Shown here: one piece after another, positions 1-10,749 of the stretch | Layout: each line of letters begins with the position of its first letter | Numbering within the stretch: position 1 is the stretch's first letter | Source of the DNA: Acidobacteriota bacterium | GTDB lineage: Bacteria > Acidobacteriota > Vicinamibacteria > Vicinamibacterales > JAKQTR01 | DNA: 64,000 nt | Assembly: GCA_029562975.1 (NCBI GenBank) | Contig: JAKQTR010000037.1 | Location: 159,131 to 223,130 of the forward strand | Direction: 5' to 3' | Notes under the pieces: generated by a model | What the model was told of the DNA's origin: nothing | Seen by the model: the letters and a program-made list of their open reading frames with translations, nothing else | Databases searched by the model: none | Position numbers and translations under genes: made by a program

Positions 1-321
1 TCCCGTCTCCACCTCTCCGGCAGGCTCGGTGGCAATGGCGATGACCAGGCCGACGAGCACGGCGACAATGGCCACGTGGTAGTAGCCGAGGGCCATGATG
101 CCCGGGAATGACATCATCGACACGAGCACCGGTCCGAAGAGCTCGCGGGCGAAAGGCGGGATGAGCCCGAGGATCTGCTGGAACATGCCTTCCCGCTGCA
201 GCTCTCGTGCCGCCAGGCACAGCAGCACCTGGAACGCGCCGAGCGCGGCCGCCGCAATCGCCACTGGCGCCCTGAACCGGCGGGCTGAGTGCCGCACGAG
301 GGCGGCGGTCTCCCGCGTCAC
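1..321 (-). CDS. ABC-2 type transporter permease, N-terminal part (cut by left edge)
   Basis: The visible 107 residues begin at a GTG whose bases overlap the TGA stop of the ATPase gene upstream (GTGA, 318-321), so the two are translationally coupled. A basic N-terminus (RHSARRFR) is followed by a hydrophobic segment at about residues 18-33, an amphipathic loop, and further hydrophobic segments from about residue 58 on (GIMALGYYHVAIVAVLVGLVIAIA). This is the usual start of an ABC-2 membrane subunit. It would form the channel partner of the ATPase in an exporter of unknown substrate. The rest of the gene lies outside the window, so the family is inferred mainly from its coupling to the ATPase. 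Confidence 0.7.
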   Translation of the reverse strand, partial: MTRETAALVRHSARRFRAPVAIAAAALGAFQVLLCLAARELQREGMFQQILGLIPPFARELFGPVLVSMMSFPGIMALGYYHVAIVAVLVGLVIAIATEPAGEVETG

Positions 322-1232
322 TGCTGCCCCCGGTAATACGCCATCACGACGTCCTCGAGGCGCGGCTCGCGCACCTCGAGATCGGCCACGGGCAGGCCGC
401 CCAGCGACTCGACGACGGGCCCGATGCTCCCGTACGCCCGCACGATCCAGCGCGCGGCGGCAACTTCCACGATCTCGATCGACGGCGGCCAGGCGGACGG
501 CGGACCCGCGACCGGGCGGCGGAACGTGACGCGCACCAGACGCGGCGCCGTGCGGCGGACTTCGCCGATCGGCGCCGTCAACACCAGCTCGCCGGCGCGA
601 AGCAGCCCAATCCGGTCGCAGACGCGGTCCACTTCCGACAGGACATGCGACGACAGGAACACCGTCGTCCCGCCCGCCCGTGCGTCAGCCAGCAGCTCGT
701 AGAACGCCTCCTGCATGAGCGGGTCGAGGCCTTCGGTCGGCTCGTCCAAGAGCAGGACGGGCGGGTCGTGCTGGAATGCCGCGACGGCGGCGAGTTTCCG
801 CTTCATGCCGGTGCTGTATTCGCGGATCGGGCGATCGAGATCGGCGTCGTCGAGCGCCATCCGCTCGCACAGCTCGCGCTGCCGGTCTGCGCGCACCGCG
901 CCTCGAGCGAGCTCTGCCAGCACCCCGAGCGCGCGCCGACCGGTCATGTCACGGTAGAAGCCGATCTCTCCCGGCATGTAGCCGACAAGCGCGCGCGCTG
1001 CCAGACCATCGGCTTGGCAGTCGTGGCCGAGGATCTCCGCCCGGCCGGCGGTCGGCCGCAGCAAGTCGAGGAGCATTCGAATCGTCGTGGTCTTGCCGGC
1101 GCCGTTCTGGCCGAGGAAGCCGAACACCTGTCCGGGCTCAACCTGGAGGTCGAGCGCCCGCACAGCCACGAGGCGGCCGAACCGCTTCATGAGGCCACGG
1201 GTGACGATGGCGGGAGGTTCAGGAATGCTCAC
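318..1232 (-). CDS. ABC transporter ATP-binding protein (ABC-2/CcmA type)
   Basis: This 304-residue cytoplasmic ATPase would power the exporter whose permease follows. Walker A (GQNGAGKTT), a signature motif of the STGMK type that replaces LSGGQ in this subfamily, Walker B with its glutamate (LLLDEPTEGLD) and the switch histidine region (SSHVLSEVD) are all present in order. The C-terminal third (VRVTFRRPV...) is the small accessory domain seen in ABC-2 drug or antibiotic exporters. The reading frame stays open far upstream, but that part runs through a palindromic repeat. The GTG at 1232 is therefore preferred: it lies just inside the repeat boundary and gives the normal family N-terminus. 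The substrate cannot be read from the sequence. Confidence 0.88.
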   Translation of the reverse strand: MSIPEPPAIVTRGLMKRFGRLVAVRALDLQVEPGQVFGFLGQNGAGKTTTIRMLLDLLRPTAGRAEILGHDCQADGLAARALVGYMPGEIGFYRDMTGRRALGVLAELARGAVRADRQRELCERMALDDADLDRPIREYSTGMKRKLAAVAAFQHDPPVLLLDEPTEGLDPLMQEAFYELLADARAGGTTVFLSSHVLSEVDRVCDRIGLLRAGELVLTAPIGEVRRTAPRLVRVTFRRPVAGPPSAWPPSIEIVEVAAARWIVRAYGSIGPVVESLGGLPVADLEVREPRLEDVVMAYYRGQQ

Positions 1233-1238
1233 GAGTCT

Positions 1239-1370
1239 AAGGGGTCGGGACTCTTTTCGCAACGCCGCTCTGTCGAGCGACGGTTTTGTCAGCGCCGGTC
1301 TGTGCCACCGTCGATGACGACAAAACCGTCGTTGCCTGGCGTGCCGTTGCGAAAAGAGTCCCGACCCCTT
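1239..1370. repeat. 132-bp palindromic intergenic repeat (REP/BIME-like)
   Basis: A 26-base arm beginning AAGGGGTCGGGACTCTTTTC at 1239 is repeated perfectly in inverted orientation ending at 1370. Inside it, a second inverted pair (CGACGGTTTTGTC at 1278-1290 and its complement at about 1319-1331) continues the stem, leaving a short central loop. The element fills nearly the whole gap between the divergent ABC ATPase and acyltransferase genes. The shape, a long imperfect hairpin between genes with no coding capacity of its own, is that of a non-autonomous palindromic repeat such as those moved by REP-associated tyrosine transposases. No transposase is encoded in the window. Confidence 0.85.
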
Positions 1371-1385
1371 ATGTTGGCGGATGCG

Positions 1386-2120
1386 ATGCTCTACGACGTC
1401 CTGGTGAGCCTGGCGCGTCCTTTGGGCTGGTGGGGCCGGATGCGCGTGGACGGCCTCGAGCACCTGCCGGCCGAGGGGCCCGTGCTGCTCGCGCCCAACC
1501 ACGACAGCCAGATGGACCCGGTGCTGATCTCGCTCGCGGCACTGCCACGCCGCATGCTGCGCTATCTGGCTGGCGACGACCTGTGGAGGATTCCACTCGT
1601 CGGGGCCGTGCTCGACGGCATGGGCCAGATTCCGATCACGCGCGGCCGCGGCGACAGGCGTGCCCTGGAGCGGGCAGTGGACGCGCTGAAGGCGGGCGAT
1701 GCGGTCACGGTGTTTCCCGAGGGCCGGCTGTCCTGGGGGCAGCGCCTGCGCGCGCGCAGCGGCCTGGGGCTGCTCGCCGGATGGGCACCCGAGGCGAAGG
1801 TAGTGCTCTGCGCGATCACCGGTTCCACCGATTTCGTCCGGTTCCCCACGCGGCCGCGCGTCACCGTGTCGTTCTTCCCACCGGCCACCGGCGGCATCCG
1901 TCCGGGCGAAGAGCCGGCGGCGTTTTCCGCCCGCATGCTGCAGGAACTGCGCGCCCGCGCGCCCGTCACCCCGGCGGGGCGCAAGCGCATCATCGGCGGC
2001 TCGCCGAAAGTGCGCCGGACGCTCGCGCGCAACAGGACGCTCAACGAGCTGCCGCCCGAACCGCCGCCGCCCCTTTCATCCGCGCCGCCTCCTCAGCCAG
2101 GCGAGCAGATGGGCGATTGA
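1386..2120 (+). CDS. 1-acyl-sn-glycerol-3-phosphate acyltransferase family protein (PlsC-like)
   Basis: The 244-residue product carries the PlsC/LPLAT motifs in the right order: the catalytic H-x4-D box (NHDSQMD) at about residue 40, the glycerol-phosphate region (PITRGRGDRRALERAV) near 80, and the FPEGR motif near 110. It should transfer an acyl chain to lysophosphatidic acid or a related lipid at the inner membrane. The C-terminus has a proline-rich tail (PPEPPPPLSS) that is unusual but probably unstructured. An ATG at 1371 is in frame, but it directly abuts the palindromic repeat and has no ribosome binding site, so 1386 is chosen; the difference is five residues. The substrate lipid is uncertain, because the family includes lysophospholipid and other acyltransferases. 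Confidence 0.82.
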   Translation: MLYDVLVSLARPLGWWGRMRVDGLEHLPAEGPVLLAPNHDSQMDPVLISLAALPRRMLRYLAGDDLWRIPLVGAVLDGMGQIPITRGRGDRRALERAVDALKAGDAVTVFPEGRLSWGQRLRARSGLGLLAGWAPEAKVVLCAITGSTDFVRFPTRPRVTVSFFPPATGGIRPGEEPAAFSARMLQELRARAPVTPAGRKRIIGGSPKVRRTLARNRTLNELPPEPPPPLSSAPPPQPGEQMGD

Positions 2121-2389
2121 GTCCGGGCGCAGTCTTCTCCCCGTTCCGCCACAACGATCACACCGCGACCCCGCAAGCACATACGACCGCGCCAAGGTCG
2201 GCCAGGCGCCCGCCACGATCGACCCTGGCGATCGCGGGTCCCTGTCGCGGCAGGCCGAGGCCTCCCCCGACGCGGCGCAGGCCCGCCCGCTGCGGGCGAA
2301 GGCGGCGTTCATCGAAGCCGCCGCCGCGCTCATCACCCCTGCGCTCGCGACGACGAAGCCGGCGCCCCGGCCGCCCGGCGCGCCACCCG

Positions 2390-5300
2390 CTACCTGACGA
2401 GTTTCAGCAGTTCCGCGACGGCCGCCTCGAGCTGCTGGTCCCTGCCCTTGCCGACGACGGCATAGTCGTTCATCAGGCGGAGGTCGGGCTCGGTCTGCAG
2501 GTTCTCCAGGTACTTGTCCGTCGTCGAGTCCTTCACGCCGACCCCCGGCACGCCCCAGCGCAGGCCGTCCTGCAGCATGTCCCAGCCCGCGAAGGTGCAG
2601 GTCCCCGGGACGGGCATCCCCACGAGCGGGCCGATCTTCAGCGCCTTGTAGGCGTAGGCGTAGCAGTGGCCGTCGCTGTAGTTCGCCTCGCCGGCCAGCG
2701 AAACGCTCGGCTTCGTCCAGCGGAAGTTGGGCTCGAACCCGTTGCTGCGCGTGTCGGTCGTGTACTCGAAGAACCGCTTGCCGCTGAGGAACATCGCCAG
2801 GTCCGCGACCAGGTCGCCGCCGCCGTTGAACCGGGTGTCCACGACGAGCCCCTTGCGGAGCGCGTACTTGCCCAGCGCCTCTTCGAACGTCGTGCGGTAG
2901 GCGCCGTCGTTCATGCCCGGCACGTGGATGTAGCCCAGCTGCCCGCTGCTCAGCCGGTCCACCTCGGCCTGGTTCCGGCGCACCCAGCGCGCGTAGAGCA
3001 GCCGGTTCTCCTCGGCGAGCGTGACGGGCTTCGCCACGATCTCGGCTTTCTTGTCCCCGGTGGCGACGACGAGCAGCACGGGCTTGCCGGCCTTGCGATT
3101 GAGGCACTGCGCGATGTCGGTCGCGGGCGTGATGGCCTGGCCGTCCACCGCCTCGATGATCGAGCCGGGGGTGACGCTCATCCCGGCCTTGTCGAGGGGG
3201 CCGTCCTTGACGACCTCCACCACCTTCATGCCGGGGCCCGTGTACGCCTGGTCGTAGAACACGCCCAGCGCGCCGGTGGCATCGTCGGTCGGCGACGAGG
3301 GGGAGAAGGTCGAGCCGCTGTGGCTGACGTTCAGCTCGCCCAGCATCTCGCTCAGCAGCTCGGCGAACTCGTGGTTGTTCCCGATGTGCGGCAGGTGCTT
3401 CGCGTACATGGGGCGAATGGCCTGCCAGTCCACGCCGTGGAAGCCGGCCGTGTAGAAGGTGTCGCGCGTCCGGCGCCACACGTGGTCGAACATCGCCTCG
3501 CGCTCGGCGTCCAGGTCGGCGACGACTTCGCCGCTGATGCCGATGCTCTGGCGCGTGCCTCCCGCCGGATCGATCTTCGACAGGCTGCCGTCGGCTAGGA
3601 GGAAGATGGTCTTCTGGTCCTTGTCCCAGGCCAGGCTGCCGCCGCTGCTGTTCAGCGCGACGAGCATCTTCGTCTCCTGCGTTCGAAGGTTCGTGGACCA
3701 GAGGTTCGCGTGCTTCTCGAAGCGCGCCAGGTAGTACAGCGTGTCGCCGTCCCGGCTGACCAGGGCGTCCGAGAGCGCCGAGGAATGGATGGTCAGCCGC
3801 GCTTTCCGGATCTCCAGGCCGTCGAAGTCGACGACGACCTCCTCGACCTTCGCGTCCTTCGCGGCGTCCTTCTTCTCCTGGTCCGCCCCGGCCTTGGGCT
3901 TGTCCTTGTCCTTCTGCTCCTCGGCCTCCTTCACCAGGGCGTATTCCTCTTTGGTGAGGCGGAACCGGTCCCAGGCGTCCTTCGTGAAGAACATCGCGTA
4001 CGCGTCGCGCTGCGCGGCGCCCGACTGGGCGACCGACTTCAGGCCGTCCCGATTGCTCAGCCAGAGCATGGCCTTGCCGCCCAGGATCCACTCGGCGGCT
4101 CCATCGTCGAACCCGCTCTGCGTGAGGTTGGCCGCGGCGCTCTTGCCGTCGGCCCGGACGAGCCCGACCTCGCCCGGGGCGATGCCGGGGATGGCGTAGT
4201 CGAAGAGGATCCACTTGCTGTCCGGGCTCCACCGGTAGTGGAGCGAGCCGCTCGAGAAAATCTCTTTGTCGGTCAGGATCGTCCGCGCCTGCTTCGACTC
4301 GAGGTTCAGCACCTTCAGGGTGTTGCGGTTCTCGAGGAACGCGATCTCTCTGCCGTCGGGCGAATGCCGCGGCTGGGTGTTCTGCTGCGCGTTGACGACG
4401 AGCGGCGTTTCCTGGACGAGGGTGGACGCGTAGAAATACGGCTCGGCGTCGCGCGCGCGGCGCGCCTCGTAGATCGCCCAGCGCCCGTTCCGCTCGGAGG
4501 CGTAGACGAGGGCCTTCCCGTCGGGCGAGAAGCTCACGCCGCGCTCGTCTTCCGGCGTGGCCGTGATCCGCTTCGTCACGCCTCCCTCGACGCTCGTGAC
4601 GAACACGTCGCCGCGCGCGATGAACGCGATTTCCTTGCCGCTCGGCGCGACGGCCATCTCGCGCGCCCCGCCCGTCACGGGGATCACGCGCTCGCGGTTC
4701 GCCTTCGCGTCGGCGGCAATCGCGATCTCGACCTTGCGCGGGGCACTGCCCGGCGTCATGGTGTACACGCCGCCGTCGTACCCGAAGCACAGCACGTCGG
4801 TGTCCGACGCGCTCAGGAACCGCACCGGCGCCTGCGTGAACGAGGTCAGCCGCTCCGTCGCGCCGCCGTCCAGGCTCATCCTGTGCACGTTGAACGAGCC
4901 GCTCTCCTCGCTGAGGTAGTAGAACGCCCGCTCGCCGGCGGCGAAGACCGGGCTGCGGTCCTCGCCGGCGAACGTCGTGAGCCTGCGGTGCAAGCCGGTC
5001 CGGGTGTCGCAGACCCAGATGTCCCGCGCGATGGCCGACGTGTGGTGCTTGCGCCAGGCGTTCTCCCCGCCCTTCTTGTCGTGGTACAGCAGGAGCCGCC
5101 CGTCCCGGCTGAACTTCGCGTCCTCGGCCGGCGTGGTCAGCAGCTGGATGGGCCGCCCGCCGGCCGCCGCGACCTGGTACAGCTCGGGCTGCGACGCCGC
5201 AGGGAACTGGCGGTTCTCCGCCGCGTCCATCCTGGCCGCCCCGAAGACGACGGCCGCGCCGTCGGCCGTGAAGGCGTAGGGGTACTCGGGCGCCGAGTGG

Positions 5301-5644
5301 AAGGTCAGGCGCCGGGCCTCCCCGCCGGCGGCGGGCATGACGAAGACGTCGAAGTTCCCGTAGCGATCGCTCGCGAAGGCGATCTGCCGGCCGTCGCGGC
5401 TCCACACGGGCATGAAGTCGTGGGCCGGGTGCGCGGTGAGCGGCGCGGCCTCGCCTCCGCCCGCGGCCACGCGGTAGAGATCGCCTTTATAGGTGAAGAC
5501 GATCGTCCTGCCGTCCGGCGAGATCGCGGGATAGCGCAGCCAGCCGGGCCCGGGCGTCGACGGAGCGGCAGCCGGGGGCAGGGCGGACGGTGCGGCGGCG
5601 CCGCACGCGAGGAGGCAGAGGAGCGCGAACAGTCTCGTGTTCAT
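2390..5644 (-). CDS. Tricorn-like S41 family peptidase with TolB-type beta-propeller
   Basis: A 1084-residue exported protease. The start MNTRLFALLCLLAC gives a signal peptide with a possible lipobox (LLAC). The first ~600 residues are repeated propeller blades of the TolB/PD40 type (PAISPDGRTIVFTY, FSPDGKALVYAS, RYSPDSKWILFDY pattern). A Lys/Glu-rich linker follows near residue 590, then the Tricorn core, a PDZ domain and an S41 catalytic domain. Candidate catalytic residues are His775 (NVSHSGS) and nucleophile Ser990 in NYSDG, the context seen in archaeal Tricorn; the oxyanion region FNGGGD is also present. The family degrades peptides to short products. In the periplasm it is probably a scavenging or quality-control protease. 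It stands alone on the minus strand, with 81 bp to the next gene. Confidence 0.9.
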   Translation of the reverse strand: MNTRLFALLCLLACGAAAPSALPPAAAPSTPGPGWLRYPAISPDGRTIVFTYKGDLYRVAAGGGEAAPLTAHPAHDFMPVWSRDGRQIAFASDRYGNFDVFVMPAAGGEARRLTFHSAPEYPYAFTADGAAVVFGAARMDAAENRQFPAASQPELYQVAAAGGRPIQLLTTPAEDAKFSRDGRLLLYHDKKGGENAWRKHHTSAIARDIWVCDTRTGLHRRLTTFAGEDRSPVFAAGERAFYYLSEESGSFNVHRMSLDGGATERLTSFTQAPVRFLSASDTDVLCFGYDGGVYTMTPGSAPRKVEIAIAADAKANRERVIPVTGGAREMAVAPSGKEIAFIARGDVFVTSVEGGVTKRITATPEDERGVSFSPDGKALVYASERNGRWAIYEARRARDAEPYFYASTLVQETPLVVNAQQNTQPRHSPDGREIAFLENRNTLKVLNLESKQARTILTDKEIFSSGSLHYRWSPDSKWILFDYAIPGIAPGEVGLVRADGKSAAANLTQSGFDDGAAEWILGGKAMLWLSNRDGLKSVAQSGAAQRDAYAMFFTKDAWDRFRLTKEEYALVKEAEEQKDKDKPKAGADQEKKDAAKDAKVEEVVVDFDGLEIRKARLTIHSSALSDALVSRDGDTLYYLARFEKHANLWSTNLRTQETKMLVALNSSGGSLAWDKDQKTIFLLADGSLSKIDPAGGTRQSIGISGEVVADLDAEREAMFDHVWRRTRDTFYTAGFHGVDWQAIRPMYAKHLPHIGNNHEFAELLSEMLGELNVSHSGSTFSPSSPTDDATGALGVFYDQAYTGPGMKVVEVVKDGPLDKAGMSVTPGSIIEAVDGQAITPATDIAQCLNRKAGKPVLLVVATGDKKAEIVAKPVTLAEENRLLYARWVRRNQAEVDRLSSGQLGYIHVPGMNDGAYRTTFEEALGKYALRKGLVVDTRFNGGGDLVADLAMFLSGKRFFEYTTDTRSNGFEPNFRWTKPSVSLAGEANYSDGHCYAYAYKALKIGPLVGMPVPGTCTFAGWDMLQDGLRWGVPGVGVKDSTTDKYLENLQTEPDLRLMNDYAVVGKGRDQQLEAAVAELLKLVR

Positions 5645-5725
5645 GGGTCTCGGACTCGAAGAAGGCCGGCAGTCGGCAATCCACGGCATGGCAGCGCCGC
5701 CTGGCGCGGGCGGGGCGCCTTCATC

Positions 5726-6199
5726 TCAAAAGAGGGGCCGAATCAGTTTCGGGGCCAGGAAGAGCGCCGAATACCGGACGATGCTCCCGGCCGCCACGAC
5801 GAGGACGAACGCGATCTGGGGCAGCCTCAGCGTGCCGGCGATGACGCTGGTGGGATAGAGCGGCGGCACCGCGAAGGCGGCGCTGCTCAAGACGACGCCG
5901 AGGCTGGCGTGCGGGTGCCTCGCAAACGCCTCGGCGGCCCTCGACGTCGCGGTCCGCCTGACCCAGGAGATGTTCAGCGTGCCGGTCCCGGCGAGGTAGA
6001 GGATGTACTTCGTGATGGCCTGGCCGAGCACGCCCAGGCCGACGATGGGGGCAATCGGGGCGTTTGTCAGCGTGGCCACGGCCAGCACGAAGACCTCGAA
6101 GCTGAGGACGTACGGCACGAGGCCGCTCACGAGCGCGACGACGAACGTCGTCGCGTACAGGGCGATCGCGCCCAGGCTGCGCAGCTGCTCGAAATCCAC
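5726..6199 (-). CDS. small VTT/DedA-like integral membrane protein
   Basis: About 157 residues with four to five hydrophobic segments: LGAIALYATTFVVALVSGL, FEVFVLAVATL, IVGLGVLGQAITKYILYLAG, a GVVLSSAAFAVPPLYPTSVIAG block and a C-terminal helix. The G-Q-A-x-x-K-Y motif and the proline/glycine-rich PLYPTSVIAG segment resemble the re-entrant loops of the VTT (SNARE-associated, DedA-like) family, which scramble or flip lipid carriers; the match is by eye. The frame can be extended to a TTG at 6244, but a TAGAAT promoter-like hexamer sits at 6244-6249 on this strand. The GTG at 6199, with GGGAGAGG upstream, is therefore preferred. A role in lipid or undecaprenyl-phosphate recycling is inference. 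Confidence 0.6.
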   Translation of the reverse strand: MDFEQLRSLGAIALYATTFVVALVSGLVPYVLSFEVFVLAVATLTNAPIAPIVGLGVLGQAITKYILYLAGTGTLNISWVRRTATSRAAEAFARHPHASLGVVLSSAAFAVPPLYPTSVIAGTLRLPQIAFVLVVAAGSIVRYSALFLAPKLIRPLF

Positions 6200-6345
6200 T
6201 CGCGTCAGGCCCTCTCCCGGCAGGTCGGCCCGCGGGAGCACCAATTCTAGCCGGATGGGCTCGGCCGGGCCAGCGCGGGGCGCGGCCGGACAGGGGCGGG
6301 CGAACGGCTCGCCGGCGGTGCTCTCGCCTCCCCTCGCGCGTGGGC

Positions 6346-6975
6346 CTAGCGTTCAACCGGCTTGATGATCGTCGTCCCGGCGAAGGCCTTCTTCACCGCC
6401 TCGGCATCCGCCTTCGACCCGACGAGGTCGCCCCAGTGCATCGGGATGAGCACCTTCGGCTTGAAGCCGTTGGCCGCCGCGGCCATCTCCGCCGCCGTCA
6501 TGGTGTAGGTGCCGCCGCACGGCATCATCGCGACGTCGATGTTCGCCAGCGCGAGCATCTCGGGAATCGCGTCCGTGTCGCCTGAGTGGTACACGCGCGA
6601 GCCGTCCGACAGCGTGATGATGTAGCCGAGCCAGCCGCTGGCCCTGGGGTGGAACGGCTTCCCGACGTTGTAGGCTGGAACGGCCTCCACCCTGATCGGA
6701 CCCGCCGCGAACGTCCCGCCGGAAGCGGCGATGACCACCCGTCTGCCTTTCAGTTTCGCGGCGACGTCGGCGGGCGCCACGAACACCGTGCCGGGCTGCT
6801 CGATGCGCGCGATGTCCCCGGGCGAGAAGTGGTCCGAGTGGCCGTGCGTGACGAGCACGACTGCGGCCTTGGGCGCGAGCGCGGGCAGCTTCCACGGATC
6901 GATGTAGATCTGGGCCGCCCCGTCCTCGATGCGGAACGAGGCGTGCCCGAGCCAGTGGATGTGATCGACGGTCAT
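6346..6975 (-). CDS. metallo-beta-lactamase-fold metal-dependent hydrolase (UPF0173-like)
   Basis: The 209-residue product has the MBL signature THGHSDH at about residues 49-55, an early histidine in HWLGHASF, the HSGDTD motif for the second metal ligand and the C-terminal PMHWGD histidine. These are the ligands of a dinuclear metal site. The compact architecture, with few extra loops, matches the YtkL/UPF0173 group of uncharacterised hydrolases rather than glyoxalase II or RNase Z. The start at 6975 follows a clear GGAGG five bases away. An upstream in-frame ATG at 7032 would add a hydrophobic leader (IALACLWLLLP) but has no ribosome binding site. The substrate is unknown. Confidence 0.85.
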   Translation of the reverse strand: MTVDHIHWLGHASFRIEDGAAQIYIDPWKLPALAPKAAVVLVTHGHSDHFSPGDIARIEQPGTVFVAPADVAAKLKGRRVVIAASGGTFAAGPIRVEAVPAYNVGKPFHPRASGWLGYIITLSDGSRVYHSGDTDAIPEMLALANIDVAMMPCGGTYTMTAAEMAAAANGFKPKVLIPMHWGDLVGSKADAEAVKKAFAGTTIIKPVER

Positions 6976-7227
6976 GGGCGCCTCCGGCAGGAGCAGCCAC
7001 AGGCAGGCGAGGGCGATTGGGCGCTGGATCATGGCGCGCACCGCGCGTGTCGGGGCCGGCTGGGGCCGGCGGCCCTGGACGCTGCGCCGATCATATCCTC
7101 CTTCGCGGCGGGTTGAGCGCAGGCGCGGGGCCGCACGAGCGGGCGGACGCCGGGTTCTCCAGGGGGGCGCCCCATTCGGGGGGCGCGGGGCCGCGCGAGT
7201 GGACGGGCGGGGGGCATTCTGAGGTAA

Positions 7228-10488
<3,261 letters not shown>

Positions 10489-10550
10489 TCCCGGGGCCTC
10501 GCAGGCGTCCGTGGTAACGTGTGCACGTTCGTCGCGCGGGGCGCGGCGTT

Positions 10551-10704
10551 TGTCGCGCGGCGCGAAGCGGGCAGCGCGCGGCGTGCGGCGTTCGGCGTGC
10601 GACGGGCGGCGCGGGTCGCACAGCATCTGTCGCGCGGCGCGAAGCGGGCAGCGCGCGGCGTGCGGCGTTCGGCGTGCGAGAGGCGGCGCGGGTCGTGCGA
10701 CGGG
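10551..10704. repeat. 77-bp tandem repeat, two copies, between two genes
   Basis: Two copies start at 10551 and 10628 with TGTCGCGCGGCGCGAAGCGG. Their first 52 bases are identical and their remainders related; a shorter degenerate copy precedes them at about 10530. The unit is extremely GC-rich and is followed by a pyrimidine stretch (10726-10749) containing TTCTGAC twice, which runs directly into the ATG of the SIS-domain gene. Nothing in the segment looks coding: no ribosome binding site, and arginine/alanine-only translations in every frame. It is best read as an intergenic expansion of simple repeats. Confidence 0.75.
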
Positions 10705-10749
10705 CGGCGATCGCCGTCTGTGTTCTGACTTCTGACTTCTTCTTCTGCC

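Noticed and set aside
1286..3598. Plus-strand open frame of 770 codons over the acyltransferase and protease genes
   Set aside because: Arg/Pro/Ala-rich shadow of the acyltransferase and the minus-strand protease, with no ribosome binding site or domain; expected at this GC content.
3710..6250. Plus-strand open frame of 846 codons opposite the Tricorn-like gene
   Set aside because: Antisense shadow: His/Arg/Val-rich composition mirrors the propeller codons, with no motif.
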